From NCBI GenBank assembly GCA_030268105.1, contig BSDZ01000013.1, forward strand, positions 362,501 through 426,500: DNA of 64,000 bases, in the 5' to 3' direction. Position 1 is the stretch's first letter. The number at the start of each line of letters is the position of its first letter. Made by a program: the position numbers and the translations under genes. The notes beneath the pieces were generated by a model, which did not search any database, was not told where the DNA came from, and saw nothing but the letters and a program-made list of their open reading frames with translations. Source of the DNA: Volvox africanus (taxonomy: Eukaryota; Chlorophyta; Chlorophyceae; Chlamydomonadales; Volvocaceae). Shown here one piece after another: positions 1 to 15,000 of this stretch.

Positions 1-3000
1 CGACATGGCCCCCCGCCGCCGCTGCCGCCCCCGCTGCCAGCGAGGACGTCGCCGTAAGGACCATGGGCTGCACCCTCCGAGCAAACAAAGTGGACAGTGC
101 CCTGTGGACGTCTGGAGGGGCGTAATCGGCCCGGATGAGCTGAGTGAGCAGCGGGAAGAGTTCCCCAAGCCGTCTACGGAATGTGGCCTCTTCCAACTCG
201 CCAAGGGCAACCAAGCTCGACAACGCCAGCGGCGAGAACGACGCGAACTCCACTGCTGGGGGCGCCATCAGCACCGGTGCGCCGCTGGTGGTCCGTCCCA
301 CGACGATGTAACGCGGCTGCGGCATGGCGGCGTGGGGATGCTGCGACGCAACCGTGCCGCCGCCGCTGCCGCTGCTGGTGCCGCGGCCGGGCAGGAAGCT
401 AAGAAGACGAGACCGGTCGCGGTGTGGGGGGTTGGCGGCAGCGTCAGCGGCAGTCGCTGCCGCCGCCGGCGGCGGCTGTGCCGCCCCCGCTGGGCCGTGC
501 AGCTCGTGTCGGACCCCCAGTGTGTATCGGGACAAGGTGGTAAGGCATAGCTGCACCAAGCGCTCCTGGGCATTAGTGAGGCGCGCCAGGGCAACAGCGT
601 CGGAGGATGCCCCTGGCTGTCCGGCGTTGGCGGTGATGGCGATGTTGACGGAGAGGTAGGCGGCCGCGGCCTCCACTTCCAGGCGGAGAAGAGGCGGGTC
701 CGCCACCGCCTTGTCCTCCGCCACGCGGTCCTCAGCCTGAGGAACCAAAATCGGGAGGGTTCAGAGGAAGAGACAACATCAGCTTCATAACACCCGGACC
801 GGGCAGCTGCACCGCCGCTTCTAAGAAGTAGACAAGTTAAGTCTTACCTGCTGCACCGCCAGCCGGCGCCTCAGGTCCATATCCATGTCTGCGGCGTGCG
901 CATGACGGTGGATGACGGCAAGCGCGTCCAGAAGACCCCGTACGGCCCCGGGCGGAAGGGACTACGACGAGAGGTGGAGATCACAGCTCAACATGAGGTG
1001 GAGGCGAGGGAAAGGTGACAGGAGCATGCGGATTTTTCCACATGGATGCGGAGATGGAGGGGAGACGATTAAATCGACTTGTCTTCTGAGAGCGATAGGT
1101 ACGATTTTTACACGCCACAGCTTCACTCATTCAAAGATGCCACTCATTCAAAGATACGACGCTATTGTGTCCTCTACCGCTATACGTAGGGGGCCCTGGA
1201 GGTACAGGCTGTACGCACCTGCCAGGCTTTTGCATAGACCTCACTGCACCCCTGGACGAGCAGCAACTGGGTGGCGGCTTGACACCGGAACTTGGCCAGA
1301 CGGCGAGCGCCGACACCCTCTCGAAGGGTGAACGTGCGGCCACCTGCACCCACGGGGGCGGCCGCGCTGCCGCCGTTAGCAATTCCGGCACCGCTGGGAG
1401 CCGTCGATGGGTGATGTGCATTAGGCCCGCTGGGGCTGCCGCTGCCACTGGCAGGGGTGATTTCGATACTGACGGCGGAGCTACCGCTGGTGCTGCTCGG
1501 CGGTGCTGCCGCTGCCACTGAAGCGACGGCGGCGGCGGTGGCTACCGCCGGGTTAAGTCTCGGCGGTGGCGTGATGAGATCCCGTACTTCCGGGGCTGTT
1601 TCCTCCAGAATCCCTAACAAGGCGGCGATGACCTCCTCCCAGCAGGTCTCATTCATGATGGGACCTGTGCGGGTTTCGACCCACGGGGGGGAGTGCGGGA
1701 AAAATGACATTAACATACGCGCACCAACAAGGGTGTGCGAAATGTAAGTATATGCGATACGTAAAATCCCAACCCTGCACTGCGCAACACAGTTACGTCA
1801 TGAGGAATCGCACGCCCCAAAAGAGAGCCCCAAAAGAGGCGACAGAGAACACATAAAATTTGGATTCATAAAGCTTAAGATGTCCTGTCTGTCCTTACAC
1901 AGACTGTGTGCCGCATTCCTTCCTGTCAGCAGACACGTAAATCCTCGTGGGTGGCGGCCCAGCTCGCCATCGTCATGGACATCGGCACAACGCACCTGCT
2001 TTCACGGCCAAGCGCATGAAGGCCGCCACCCCCACTGCCGCCAGGCTCTGGTGCGAGCGGTTCATGAAGCCCCTCAGGAGGTCGAGCAGGCGGGACAGCA
2101 GCGTAAAGGCCTCATCGTAGAACTGCACGAAGAGGTCAACCAGGTGCTGGAGGCAGCGGGTGCAGGTCTCGTACAGCCACTGCTCCTCCTGCTGTCGCCG
2201 CCTCTCACTCGTGAAGGTGGTGGTGTCAGTCACCTGGGGGTAACGGGCGGACCAGGTAAGGGCAGGCGGCAGGTGAGGGGGCCTCCGTGGGCTGGGGCAC
2301 GGGGAGGAGACAGGAGAGGTGGGTCTGGGCAAAGGGGTGGGTCAAACCCTAACAACGGACCCATGGGACCCATGGGAATCCGCTTGGGGATGCAAATGAC
2401 GTCATTCCAAACGCTGTACATTCACATTTGTTAGCTGACAGCAGAGAGATGGCGGCAGGGAGCGGAGGGTGGAGATATAGTGCAAGCATATACACGCAGA
2501 CGACAGGCAATCGAGGAGCCAGAGGTCCCCGGAGGGAGGGGAGGATAGCGGGAGGGACAGGTCCAACACGCGAACGTGGTGGTGCAAAGGATGTATCCTA
2601 TGCATGATGGGGCAGGAAGGGAAAGCAGCACCGGCATCCCTCCGTCCCTTCCCTCCGTTCCCGTCGTACCTCCGCCCGCACGTGGTCGAAGATGGGCAGC
2701 AGCACGGAATCGAATATCCGCACCCAGAACGACTGCGCGAAGGAGCCGCCATGGAAGCGCAGGATGTCGAACAACACCTCCAGGGCACTGTGCCGGATCT
2801 CCTGTTGGGGAGGAAGGGAGCCGGGGAGCGGAGACAGGCGCTAAAGGCCGAGGGCGGGAAGGAAATCACAGGGAGGGAGAAGGAAAGGGGAGGAAGGGAG
2901 CATGAACCCGTCCATATTATTGGCAGAGCGAAAAGCCCGGTCCAGCACCCCACCCTCTGACCTGTGCGTCTAGTACACACACACACACACACATATATGT

Positions 3001-6000
3001 ATACATACATACATATATATATACATATATATATATAAAGTATCAGATGTATCTTTTTTTAGTCCTGAGAACCACCTCATAACTCCCACGCCGCTTTCCA
3101 ACCCCATCCCATTTTCGCCCGGAGCTCATCATCGGTGCTCCATAACCTTCGTACGTCATTTCGTTTCCTTCAAGTCTTTTAATTTCTTATACAGGAAGCG
3201 CGCACGTTCATATTCATATTCATATTATGATTCGCTGCACAGCAAGAACCCGGTTTCTTTCCACCGACACATTCATGCAGTTGCCCTGCTGCTGCTGCGG
3301 CTTCTCCTTCACAGCTGACACACCTGCCGGGGGTCGAAGGTCAGCTCGCTGAGCCCCGCCAGCAGCGGGAACCAAAAGTACACGTGCTCGTCCCGGTCGA
3401 TGAAGCGGAGTTTAAGCTGCGCAGTATGGATCACATGACGAAGGCGAAAGTAGTGGCGGAGAGGGGAAGACGAATGAAACGACACCAGTAGGGGGGAGAG
3501 AGGCACCAAGTACTTAACGGGGCCGGGGCCGGGGTGAGAGGGTCGGATGCAGCAGAGGATCAGAGGATCAGAGGATCAGACCCACACACACACACCTACA
3601 CACATCTACCTGCGTAGAAGCCGCCGGTGTGTTCATCCCATGCCGCCGGTCCGCCAAGCTGGACATCCGACCAAATGAGGCGCTGCCGCCCGGGCCCCCT
3701 ATTGCCACGACCTGCAAGCAACAAATAAACATTTGGGCCAAGAAGGAGAAGGGGAGGAGTGCGCAGGACTAAGGAGAGGCCAGACCGGGCCAGAAAGCGC
3801 ATGTGAAATGCGGCGTGAAAAGGGTTGGCGTTGACGTCAGGAGGTAAGGACCAAGCTCCCGGTAGCCTAGGGGGACTGGAGACAGCCCCCCTCCTCCCCA
3901 AACACCATCCACCATCGGGCGTCCGCACCTACCGCCGCGTGTTGCTGCGCTGCTGTGGATCCAGGCACTGAACCGCGAGGCAGCTCCGAAGGTCGTGCGC
4001 CTTCACAGGGCGAACAATAATAGGGGCGGTGGGTATGTGTGTGCGTGAGAGAGAGAGGGAGGCGAGCCGCAGAGTATGTGCGTGGATACTTGATAATGTA
4101 TGTGAAAACTTTTATTTACCAAGTGTGCTACTAGGCGACTATTCAACTAAAAAATGGTCGTCGTTAAATAGTCTCCACACTTGGTAAAGGTGCTCTGACT
4201 GATATTCTAATATGCAAGCTCCACTCTCCTCCGCTCCGAAGCCGTCCCGAATCCAGACACGGTCACCCACCCGACACCGATGAGCCAGCAGCCGCTGCAG
4301 CATTCGCCGCCGCCGCCAGCACCCCGAATGCTGATGAGGACGTCAGCCGCCCAGCAGGCATCTCACCCTGTTGTTGAGGCGAAGTCGGTCCCCCCCCCAG
4401 CTCCCCTGGCGCATGCCGCCCTGGCGTGACCGGCTCCGGAACTGGAATCACGCCGTCGGAGCTCGCTCGGCTCAGCGAGTCAATGGAGCCGGGGCGACGG
4501 CCGGCTGCCGCGGCAGATCCACCAGCTCCGAAACCACCATTGTGCGGCACCCCCGCTGCCGCCCCTGACGCCGTTGCCCCGGCGGCGCCGTCACGCGCGA
4601 ATGATGTTGACTGCTCGGGGTTCGTGTCGATGGCCACCACTCTCAAGGGGTGGTGCTGCAGGGCCTGGGGCGGCAAGGTGCCCTCCGGCAGCATGTTGAC
4701 GTCGCCGATGGCTCCCTCCGCCAGCTTCATGGCACAGAACCTGGAATCCGGTCCGGGAGACAGAGGCACCGGGGAAGGGGCGTCTCGTGGAAACGGAGAG
4801 GAGTACCCCAGGCTGATTTGGTGGGGCAATCAGGAGTTCTTCGTGCGAGGCGGAGATGCTTTAGAGGGAGAACACCTCCACCTCCACCTCCACCTCCACC
4901 TACACCTACACATTCCACGTTTATTCCCTGCCCGTACCCTCGTCACCTTAGGAAGGCGATGGAGTTGAGCGCCACGTCCAGCGAGTGCGGGTTGTTGGTA
5001 AAGGCGATGAGGCAGTTCACACAGTCCGTGAAGGTGGTGGTCTCCGTCTCGGTGATGTGGGTGAAGTGCTCGCGAACAATCTTTTCGATCGTGTCAAACG
5101 CGAGCCTGCGGAACCAAACGATAGCACACGAGCAACCCGGGTTACGACACAGAACGGTGGGTGGTGGGTGATAAGTAACGAGCCTAGGCTCCTTAGTTGC
5201 AAGGGTTCATAGATAGTCCTCTCCCGCTATGGATTCAGGAATGTTGGGGGATGCGCGGATGCGCGGGCGAGATAGGGCGTGTCGAAGTGTTGGGAAAAGC
5301 AGAGCGATCAGGAGCAGGTGAAACGAAGGAAGATCCCAGCGGAAGATCCCGGTGTCTTCTTACCTATATATTTTTTGTAATAATTTACGTATACAAAACG
5401 TTTTTTCATAAATTAAATTTTTTTTACTAACAATCAACACGTGGGATAATTCCAAAAGAGTGCAATCCAAGGCATACGGCGACACAAAATCACGTTTCTT
5501 GGGGGGCAGAGCTCCGGTAAGAACGAATCGCTCGACGGCTTTCTTGGCCCGTACTCCCGAGCTCCCGGAGCCCCCCCTGCTGGTGTCCTACCAGCCCTCG
5601 CGGTCCCCCTAATGCGCGCTCCCAATCGCCCACCTGACGATAGTGGGATCACGGTCGTTCGCTGCCGTGGTGAAGACCATGAACATGCTCTTCCACCCCG
5701 ACTTGACGTTCGTTACTCGCGCCAAAATCATCTGGCTGAGGCAGCGAATGATCAGCTCCCGGATCTCCACCGCTTGGCTCTGGCGCATCACCACCACGAA
5801 GGGCCGCAGGAAGTCGTTCTGGAAGGTGTAGTTCGCAAGCTCATCGCGCTCCAGGAACTTCATGGCCAGCTGGCGCAGCGCGTCCACAGCATACATGGCC
5901 AGGGAGAGGTTGGCATGGCAGCCCACCGCGATGAAGTACTCGGACAGAACCGCCCAAATGCGGCTCCAAACCAGACGAATGCGAGTCATGTTGAAATGGG

Positions 6001-9000
6001 CGACCTCCACGATCTTCGTGAGAGAGAAGACGCGCGGAGCGCGCGCGTCCCGCAACTCGTCCTTGCTGACCGCGGTCAACGCTTTGACAAACTGCAAATT
6101 GAACCAAAACCGAGTTTCAAATGACAAAAATCAGAAACAGATTTCAAACGGCTGAAATGGTTTCCAAAAATCACATTTTTTGTCTTCAATGCTTTCGAAT
6201 CTCGTAAGCAAACGTCGACCACTTGAGGCAGGGAAAAAGTTGCGGATTATCATCATCATCCGGAACGGAGTTACAGGACGGAGATGGTCGCTCTTCGTCG
6301 CTCACCTCCACAATAGCCTCGCTGTTGAGCTGGCCGCTGGTGAGGAAAACGCGGTTCAGGTCGCCGCTGTCCACGCTGTTGATTACCTCCGCGGGCACCG
6401 CCGAGGGGTCGCCCGGGCCCCCAGAGTGGTGGTGGTGGTGGTGATACGGGTGGTGATGGGCACCGCCCCGCGACCCCTGACTGAACATGGCTGCGGGTAG
6501 GGACAGGGAGGGTAACAATTCCCAGGTGTCCAAATTCACCATTTCCTTACGCGGATATAGATGCGGATGCGGATGTGGTGAGATAACTAGGGCCCCTAGC
6601 AAACCCAACTGCTTACCTGAGCCTCCAATGTGGACCTTCTTGATGCTGGCCTCTTCGTGTGCCACCAGCGCCGCTGAGCTCCCCACAAACGCCACCGAGG
6701 AAGGGGCGCCGCCCGCGCTCGAGCCGGCGGAGGGAACCGACCGCTGGGAGAGTATGGCGGCGGACTGCTGCGCGGCCGCTAGGGCGGTGGCAGCGATGGC
6801 GGAGGAGGAGTGGAAGAAAGACTCGGGAAGGGGCTGCAGCTCCGAAGCCACGGTGCGCAGCTTGGCACCTAGGGCAGCCGCCGCGGCCTGCGTGAAGCGG
6901 TGGGAAGTCAATGATGAGGTACGATGGAAGTTTGCTGTTGTGAACTTCACCTAGCTTGCCAGGCATGAGCACGTGCCGCAAAAATTATACACAGCTACCC
7001 AAACGTTTATTTTTAGGGAGCGATTCGGACTTGTTCGTTGTGAGTTGTGAGTTTTCCGTTGCCTGCCTGCAAACCCCTCGCAAGCCATCCCTCGCGCCGG
7101 CTTCTGTTTCCAATCTTTTTTTCCTGACCTTGATTGAGCCTCGGGTTTCTTCAGGCGGTCGAAACAGCGCCGCGTCGGTGGGCATGCCACTGGCTATCTG
7201 CTGCAGAAGCTCCCACCGGCTGATGCAGCGGAGGACATCCACCCACCTGAAGCACCCCCACCCCCACCACCAGCGGAGTGGTGGTGGTACTTACTGGTTA
7301 GAGAACGAATGCAGTAATGGTCGGGCATGAGATCATCCAAGCATCCCCAAATGTAACGAAATGAACGATGTAATGCGATAGGAAGAGAATGTCAAATCTA
7401 GCCATTCCAAACGGAGAGCATTACGTAACGTGGTTCATCTTTGTGATGAAAGGATGAAGGGATAAAAGCGAAGGGATAAAAGCGACATACGTTGGTGCTA
7501 TTAGACGCGCACTAGAAGAATTTCACATTCCATATATTTCAATCATTTCAATTTCCTATCATGTGATTAGATAAATCCTACACATCATACAACCGGATCC
7601 ACTGTCTCCTAAGCACCCCTGAGGGCTCCAACCTCCACGACATGGCGCGTCACGTATACGGCACCTAGCCTCCTTCGAACACTCCTCCAAGGCCGCCGCC
7701 CCCTCTCCTCGGCAAGACGTACCGTTCCTGCAGGTGGTCTCCCACCGTCTCCGCCACCCGGAGCACGTACTTGAACGCCAGCGCGTTCTTGTACCGCATC
7801 GTGGCGGGGGAGTGCAGGTGGGTGAAGTTGCACAGGGCGTTTAGGAAGACGTCGCGCAGGTGGGTCATGCCGGTCTGCGGAATCGGGCAGGGCGGGACAG
7901 GAGGGGAGGACAGGGGGTTGAGGCAAGAACAGAAGAGGCGGGGAAGAGGGAGGAGTTTGGGGTAGCTCCAAATAAATTAAAGCGCATCTTGAAGAGTAAG
8001 AGCCAGGGGTGAGATGCGTAGGAAGGTAACGGAGGTAATGAAGCCGGGTGTAAAAAAAACGTTAAAAGACAGACTCAAAAAATGTACCTACACCAAAACA
8101 TCTCGCGAAGCTTATACTTACATCTCCCAAGCATTTTTCCAAAGATAGCTCTCAAGCCATATCCCCCCATCTCAAGACATATATTCCCAAATATAAAGAT
8201 AAGCCCTTCCTTTCCCCAACACCATTAATAGCATTCAAAGCATAAATATGTTGATTACGTAAACGTAAATATGCACAAAGACGCATACATACACAAACAC
8301 ATATAAGTACCTGCGCTGACAGACACGCAGCCGCCAAGAAGCCTCCCAAGCACACAGTCACCAGCTTCGCGTCGTTGTACTCGTCGTACAATGTCGACAG
8401 TGCCCCCAGCAATGGCGCCCAGATCACCTCCATTAGCGGCCGTACGGCGTCGGGCTCAGTGACGGAGACCGTGGTGGCGGAGGCGGCGCGCTGGTGGAGA
8501 TAGTCCAGGGTGGCCCGGATGGCAGCGTCGCTGGGGCCGGAGTTGACGGCCTGGCCGCGGCCTCCCATAAGGCCCAGTAGCGTGTTGAACAGCGCGCGGG
8601 CGGGGGCAGCGAGACCGCCCGCTTCTGAGAGGGAGATGGATTGGGGGGTCGAAGCGGGCAGACGGGAGCAGCAGAGAAGCAGGAGCAGAGGTGGTGGAAG
8701 CAAAGAAATGACGAGATAGACAGAAATGGAGTTCAGGCATCAAGAAACACGTAAAAACTTAAAAGAATTGTTTTACGGAGATACAAAGGCAAAGAGACGG
8801 AAAAGGAGGTGAATAATACACAACATGAAAAACAACATCAATTCATGGATTCATGTATTGAATTCGGCCTTCACCGGTGGTTCTTCAGATTCACTCACCC
8901 TGCGGAGCCGCTGCGCCTGTGCCCGGAGCGCCGTCGTCCTTCATCTTGATACCGTTGCTAACAATCCTGTCGTACAGCGCCGACATGAAGTCCTCCGGCA

Positions 9001-12000
9001 GGTCTCCGCCGTCGTTTATTCCGCGGTTATTCTTCAGGAAGCCCGCCTTACTCATCTTGCTCTTAACCTGCGGGTTGTGCGCGTCCGTGTTTAGCATGAT
9101 GACGGAGTAGGCCAACACGTACGCCACGTCTGCGGATTTGAAGGACCCCGCGTTGCACTTCACATATCGCTCAGCGAACTTCTCCATCAGCCGGTCGATC
9201 TTCTGTGCCTCACCGGGCAGCCTGATGTGGAGCGGGTCGAGGGGGAGCGGGTCGAGGGGGAGGGGGGAGGGGGGAGGGGGGAGGGGGGAGGGACAGGGGG
9301 CCGTTTAGTCAAGGGGACCAGGGGAGGGGGACGACAACCCAAATCAGGTAAAGAGGAGGTTGAAGTAAACAAGCCTTGAGGACCGGACGTGAGGGTGAGA
9401 GTGATGGTGGTGGTGGTGGTGGTGGTAGTGTGACGGCGATGGCGATTGCATGACCAATATGACCCACACGGGCGTTCCATACCCACGAACCTACGCCCAC
9501 CATAACATCACCACCACTTTCACGATAACACCACCTGCCCACGTCTCGTGCCGTGTGAGGCGATGCGCCCTACATGGCTCTTCTCCCTTCCCCCAATAGG
9601 AGAGAGGAGTCCGCTGTGACGACACAGCAGAACACCATTACCACCTCCACCTTAGGACTACCACCATCACTCTGACAACGTCCGCAGCACCCCAGTGCCC
9701 TTCTTCCACGCGGTCACGGGCAGCCGCACCTGAAGCCCGCCAGGAATGCCCGAATGGCGCCATCGAACTCCAAACCGGTGTAGTCCATGGCGTCCACGTA
9801 GGCGTGCATCACCTACCGCACCGCACCGCACCGCACCGCACCGGACAGGACAGGTCGGGACAGGACGGGACAGGAGAACGGGTGACTTTGAGGGGTGTGT
9901 AACATAAAAACATCAGAACCTCACCCTATAGACGTTTTCCCCACCCCTCCCTTCCCGAACCTCGTCCATATCGGGTGAGGTAATGATGTTAAACCAGATA
10001 GACAAGGTTCGGGAGGGGAGGGAAGGGTGGGAAAAACGCCGTTACGGCGACACTAATACACATGATAATAAAATTATGTAAATGCATACACACACATAAT
10101 ATGTATACTTATGATGAAGTCGCCAACAGTGTAACACCCGTTCATCTATATATGTACAAATTCATATACCCCAGCTTCCTTACACAAAAATACATGAGAT
10201 ATTCCCATCTGTAAGATATTCCCGCCCATCCACCCATAAAAACCACCAACTCCGCCAGGACACACAAACCGGACCTTGTGGCGGCGGCTCTCCCCCCCCC
10301 GCATCCAACTCCCCTGCCTCATTGCCCACTTTTCCCACCTTGAGGCAGTACTCCTCTCTCTCCCCGATGTAGTCCCCGATGACGGTCTTGTCCAGCCCCT
10401 CCGTGCGGGTCAGAAAGGCCGCCACATCCTCGGGTGCGGATCCCAACATCCCCTCGCGCTGCAAAAACTCCACACCTGGGCCCCCGGAACAAGTAGGGCA
10501 GATGGGAAGCCACAGTGACATGGGTGGACAAGGAGTGAGGAGCGGTAATCGTGTGAATGTAAACCGACCAATAACCAACCCCTCAAGTTTAAGAACACGG
10601 GGACAAAGAGGCAACGCAGGGTGGTTTCCACTGGCATTTGAGATGTGAGGGGGCACCACGTTTAAGGCGGGTAAACAAGCGAGGTAAATGCTGATAAGCC
10701 GATGGATGGCAGGCGGATGTGGAACGCCGGCGCGCTTACCCTTCTTGGGCTTCTTGTTGAACAGCGCAATGCCCTGATGAAATTTCAACTTGTAAGCACG
10801 CTTGGCAACGAGATCCTCGGGCCCGCCGCCACCAGCCATGCTGACGTCACCGCCGGCGCCGGCAGTGCCAGCAGCGGCACCTGCCGCTGCCGCTGCCGCG
10901 GCTGCGGCCGCCGCCGCCAGGTCCGCGTCGTCCAGGCCTCCGTCATCGTCGGCCCCGCCGCTGCCGGCCGCGCCAGTGGAACCCGCGAGGTTGCGTCTGG
11001 TGCCTCCGGTAATGGGTCCGCTGGTCGTGATGTCAATGAGGCCGCTCGTATATCTACGTGGTCGGGGTTAGGAGGTATGAACAGGACACAAGGGGAGAGT
11101 AGCGGGTCCAGTCACAGAGAAGCAGGGGCCAGCGAAAGGCGTGAACCAGGCCCCGGTGGAGGACACATCCACACCACGTCCGAACCTCGGCCCCATACCC
11201 GGCGTATCCCAGAGCTCTTCGCCGCTTACCTGTACCAAGACCAGATTGCCTCGATGGCATTCACCAGGCACTGCAGCGCCTCCTGACGCAGACCCTGCTC
11301 GGCGACGGCCTGGGCGGAGGAGCCATCGCCTCCCAGACCGCCAAGACCTGACGGGGTACTCTGTGAGGGATGCAGGAAGAGGGGGGGGAAGGGTTGGACG
11401 AAACATTTGGAGTTCCGAATCCTTTAGGGAGTCGAAGAGAGAGTTCAAGCAGTCGGTGGGAGTAGGAGGGAGTAGGAGAGAGTAGGAGGGAAAGAGGAAG
11501 AGTCAAATAAACGAGGATGTCATACCCCAGAAAAGAAGGGGAAAGACGAAATTATGGCAAATATCGATGGGCCAGAAGGAACGAGGGAAGGGGGCCCAGG
11601 CTAGGCCGGGAGACGGAGGAGGCACGGAAAGTGGACGAACTCCGTTTTTGGTGATCGGGGGTACTCGAGCGTCCGTACCCGACGCTACAAGTACCCCCCA
11701 CCTCTTCCGGCTTTACCGGGTCTTTGTCCGCCGACACGCTGTTCTCTTCTTCTCCCCCTCCTCCCCGCCACACACATGCAAACACACACACACACACACA
11801 CACAAATATATGTATGTATACATAACCTCTTCACCCGCTATACCTGTCCCAGCACGCGGTTACGCTGCCATCATCACAATCTGCATCGCCGTTGGGAAGG
11901 TCTTGGAATCATCTCTTCATATCTCAACGGGATATTCCGCCCTTACATCACGCCCTGATGTCCTTGAGAGCCCCACCCTTTTCTGCTCCTCCTTCACAGC

Positions 12001-15000
12001 ATGACCCCCTTCTCTACTGCCCGCCTCCCCCCGGGCGGGCTACATGCATCACAATTTCCCCTGCCACCACGCGGCTCCTAGTCTTCCCGCACCTGCACCG
12101 GCTGCTGCGCTTGCCGGACGAGGCTGTTGACCAGCCGCTCAAAAAGGTTCGAGGACTCCAGGTCGCAGTCGAAGTTGACGAACAGGTCGAGCAGCAGCTG
12201 GCCGTCGCGACACAGCTCCCGAAGGCAACGAAGGACGACCGCCTGACCGAGGGTGGGAGGTTTGTGACGGAGTGGGGTTGGGGATGGAGGTGGGGATGGA
12301 TGAAAACACCGTGTTCATCAAATAATCGTGGGGAAGGACCGGCTGACGAATATGTGGTTTTCGCTCATCAGGACCACCAATTAGCACCAGTAGCATCCTC
12401 CCCCCCACAGACACTGATTTCCCCTCCCTCTTCCCCTCCCTCTCCTCCTTACCCGGTGCTGCACCACCGCGGGGCTGAGAGGCGCTGCGGGCTGCGGGGC
12501 CGCCCCCGGAGCCACTGCGGCGGGTACGGCGCCTTCGAAGGGTTTCAACATGATCATTGGGAAGAAAACCCCCACCTGGTGGAGGGCAGGAGGAAAGAGG
12601 TGGGAAGAGGTGGGAAGAGGTGAGAAGAGGTGGGAAAAGGGGAAGAGGGCGGGAGAGGAGGGGAAGACTAAATCATGGATACTGCAGTTATAAGGCCAGA
12701 GACTCCACCTAGAAATCCATTTATAAAATTCTTGTGACGAGGAAGGGGTCGCTATAAAATGGATGATTTTACGAAGGGAAAGAGCGAGAGACACCGCCCA
12801 CATGCCGTGCAGCAAATGGCCAAACGCAGCAACTTCCTGGGATGGAAGGAGGAAGGGGAGGGGCAAGCGACAGATAGACAGTCAGGAAGCCGGTCACCCG
12901 CTGGCCTTGGTAACCAACCAAGAGCTATTTTAATCTGCAATATACGCTTTGGTCCGCACAGCCCATAAGCTATATCGTGCAAGTTGCACGAGCAGCGCAT
13001 TCCGCGTTCATCCGTTCCCTCTCACCTCCGCCTTCAGCGACGTCCGAAACCTCGTCAGCAGACTCACGAAGATGGACACTGAGAGCGTCTGCGCCGCCGG
13101 CAGCGGAGAGGAGCTGTTCTTCAACAACGACAGACAGAGGTACTGACGGATGGCCGCCAGGAATTTATCTTGACGGCGAAAACAGGGACCGCTGTTTTCC
13201 AACAACACCTTGACTAACTCCAGTGCCAGGACCTTGCCGCGCACTGCCGTGGGATCATTCGCAGTTGCGCTGTCGTTGGTACGAATGGACAGCTTACATA
13301 GCGCACGAAAAACTAGGAACGCGTCGCGTTGTAGTACCGCTGTGCGGCTGGCGGCATCGGCGATGAACGGCGTGGCATCACCGCCGTCGCTGCCTGCCGC
13401 ACTCTCGCGCGACAATGCCGCCGCGCCAGCGGCGGTGGCGCCGCCGGTCACGCTGCCGCCGGAGGTGGCAGCAACGGAGGCGACCGCCGTCGCCGTCGCC
13501 ACCGCCGTGTTGCCTTCCTCCAAGAGATCAATCCCGCTGTGGCTAGGTTTGAAGACCACGGAGGTGGCGGAGGCGGCTGAAGGACTAGGGACAGGTATGG
13601 GACTGAGGTCGCCGGTTGCGGCCACCCGCACTCCAGGCAACGCGTGCCCCAGACCCAACCCGACGGGTGGGCGGGCGTCCATGACGGCGGCGGAAACGCT
13701 GGAGCGGACCTCTTCCGGGTTCTGCGGAGATTTTCGATATCCGACAGCAAGGGGGGCGGGGGCTCCGGTGAAAAGATAGTAAAATGGAACATCAAAGCAC
13801 ACGAGGCCTCCTGCGCGAGAAATACAACCAGCGGAATCATAAAGGAATCATAAAATGTCGTCACGCAGTTCAGAGGGAAGTTTGACCCAAGCGCCAACTC
13901 GAATAAATGGCCATCCGTACTTCGTGTTGGGAACTAGAATGGGGCAGGGTCAGTTGTGAAGAAGAGGTAATAAAAACACGTTAAATAACAATTTAAATTA
14001 TTTGAAGGTACAAAAGGGAGGGAAGTACGAAATAGAAGGCAAAGATGCAAGGGAGGCCGGTTCGAAGCCTTTTCCATTTTTCTGCGTGTGCTGTTCGACA
14101 CCGGCCCTCCCCCCTGGGTGGTGGTAACTGGCGGCATCTGGGCCCCGGCTCACCGCCTGCATCCCCGCCGTCACCATCACCACGTTGTTCAAGAAGGCCT
14201 GCACGAAGGATAAACAAGAGGCAAAGGAAGTATATCTGAATCATTATTGACCACATCGAGGTTTTCCGTTTCTTTTTTACGTGCGAACACTCAACTTACC
14301 ACCACTCTACGCGGATAATCTTCACACATTTTCGCTCGAGCATTAACCTATCTACATCTTTCCCATTCGGCAACTCGGTTTTATATGGCAGTATCCGTTC
14401 CATGCGCTGCCAGAGTGAAGCACACGTACATGCTCGTAATCTCGGGGACTTTATGCCGGCAGTAGCATCAGCGACCGGAGCAGTGGGGGTAGCAGTGGCA
14501 GCGGGGCCTAGCCCCGCGTCCGTCGCTCTTCATCCACCCCACCCCAGCCCACGCGGGGGCTACCCGGGTGCCTTATTGTAATGATTAAAATCGCCGAGTG
14601 AACCCCCACCTCCCCACTCAATGACGACCTCCTGCCTGCCCGCCCCTCGGCTGACCCACCTGCACGACCGCCGACAACGAGCTGGTATCCTGGGGACTGG
14701 TCCTTGGGAGCCCCAACACGTCTGTCACCAAGATGGGCCGCACTTCCACCTGCCAGGTGTGAAAATACGAGAACGGGGGAATGTCCTGTGTCAGCGGCTT
14801 AAGATATATAGAGTAGCGAGCAGCAACAGCGGCGGCGGCATCTCCACACCAATGCCGCCTGTTTGCGTTATGTAAGGAACCAAAACCCGGAAAAAACGTG
14901 CGGCCTCGTCTTGTGTGCCCGGGTCCCGGGTTCCAATTTCCCCATCACCACCTACATCTAGCCCCCCTCACCACCACCAAGAGCCACGCAGACTTCGACC

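Noticed and set aside
4..659. Plus-strand Arg-rich frames at the left edge
   Set aside because: Antisense shadows of the last visible BIG exon, whose minus-strand reading matches the ARF-GEF C-terminal region.
11892..12623. 243-codon plus-strand frame
   Set aside because: It lies antisense over BIG exons 9 and 10 and is a shadow of their codon bias.
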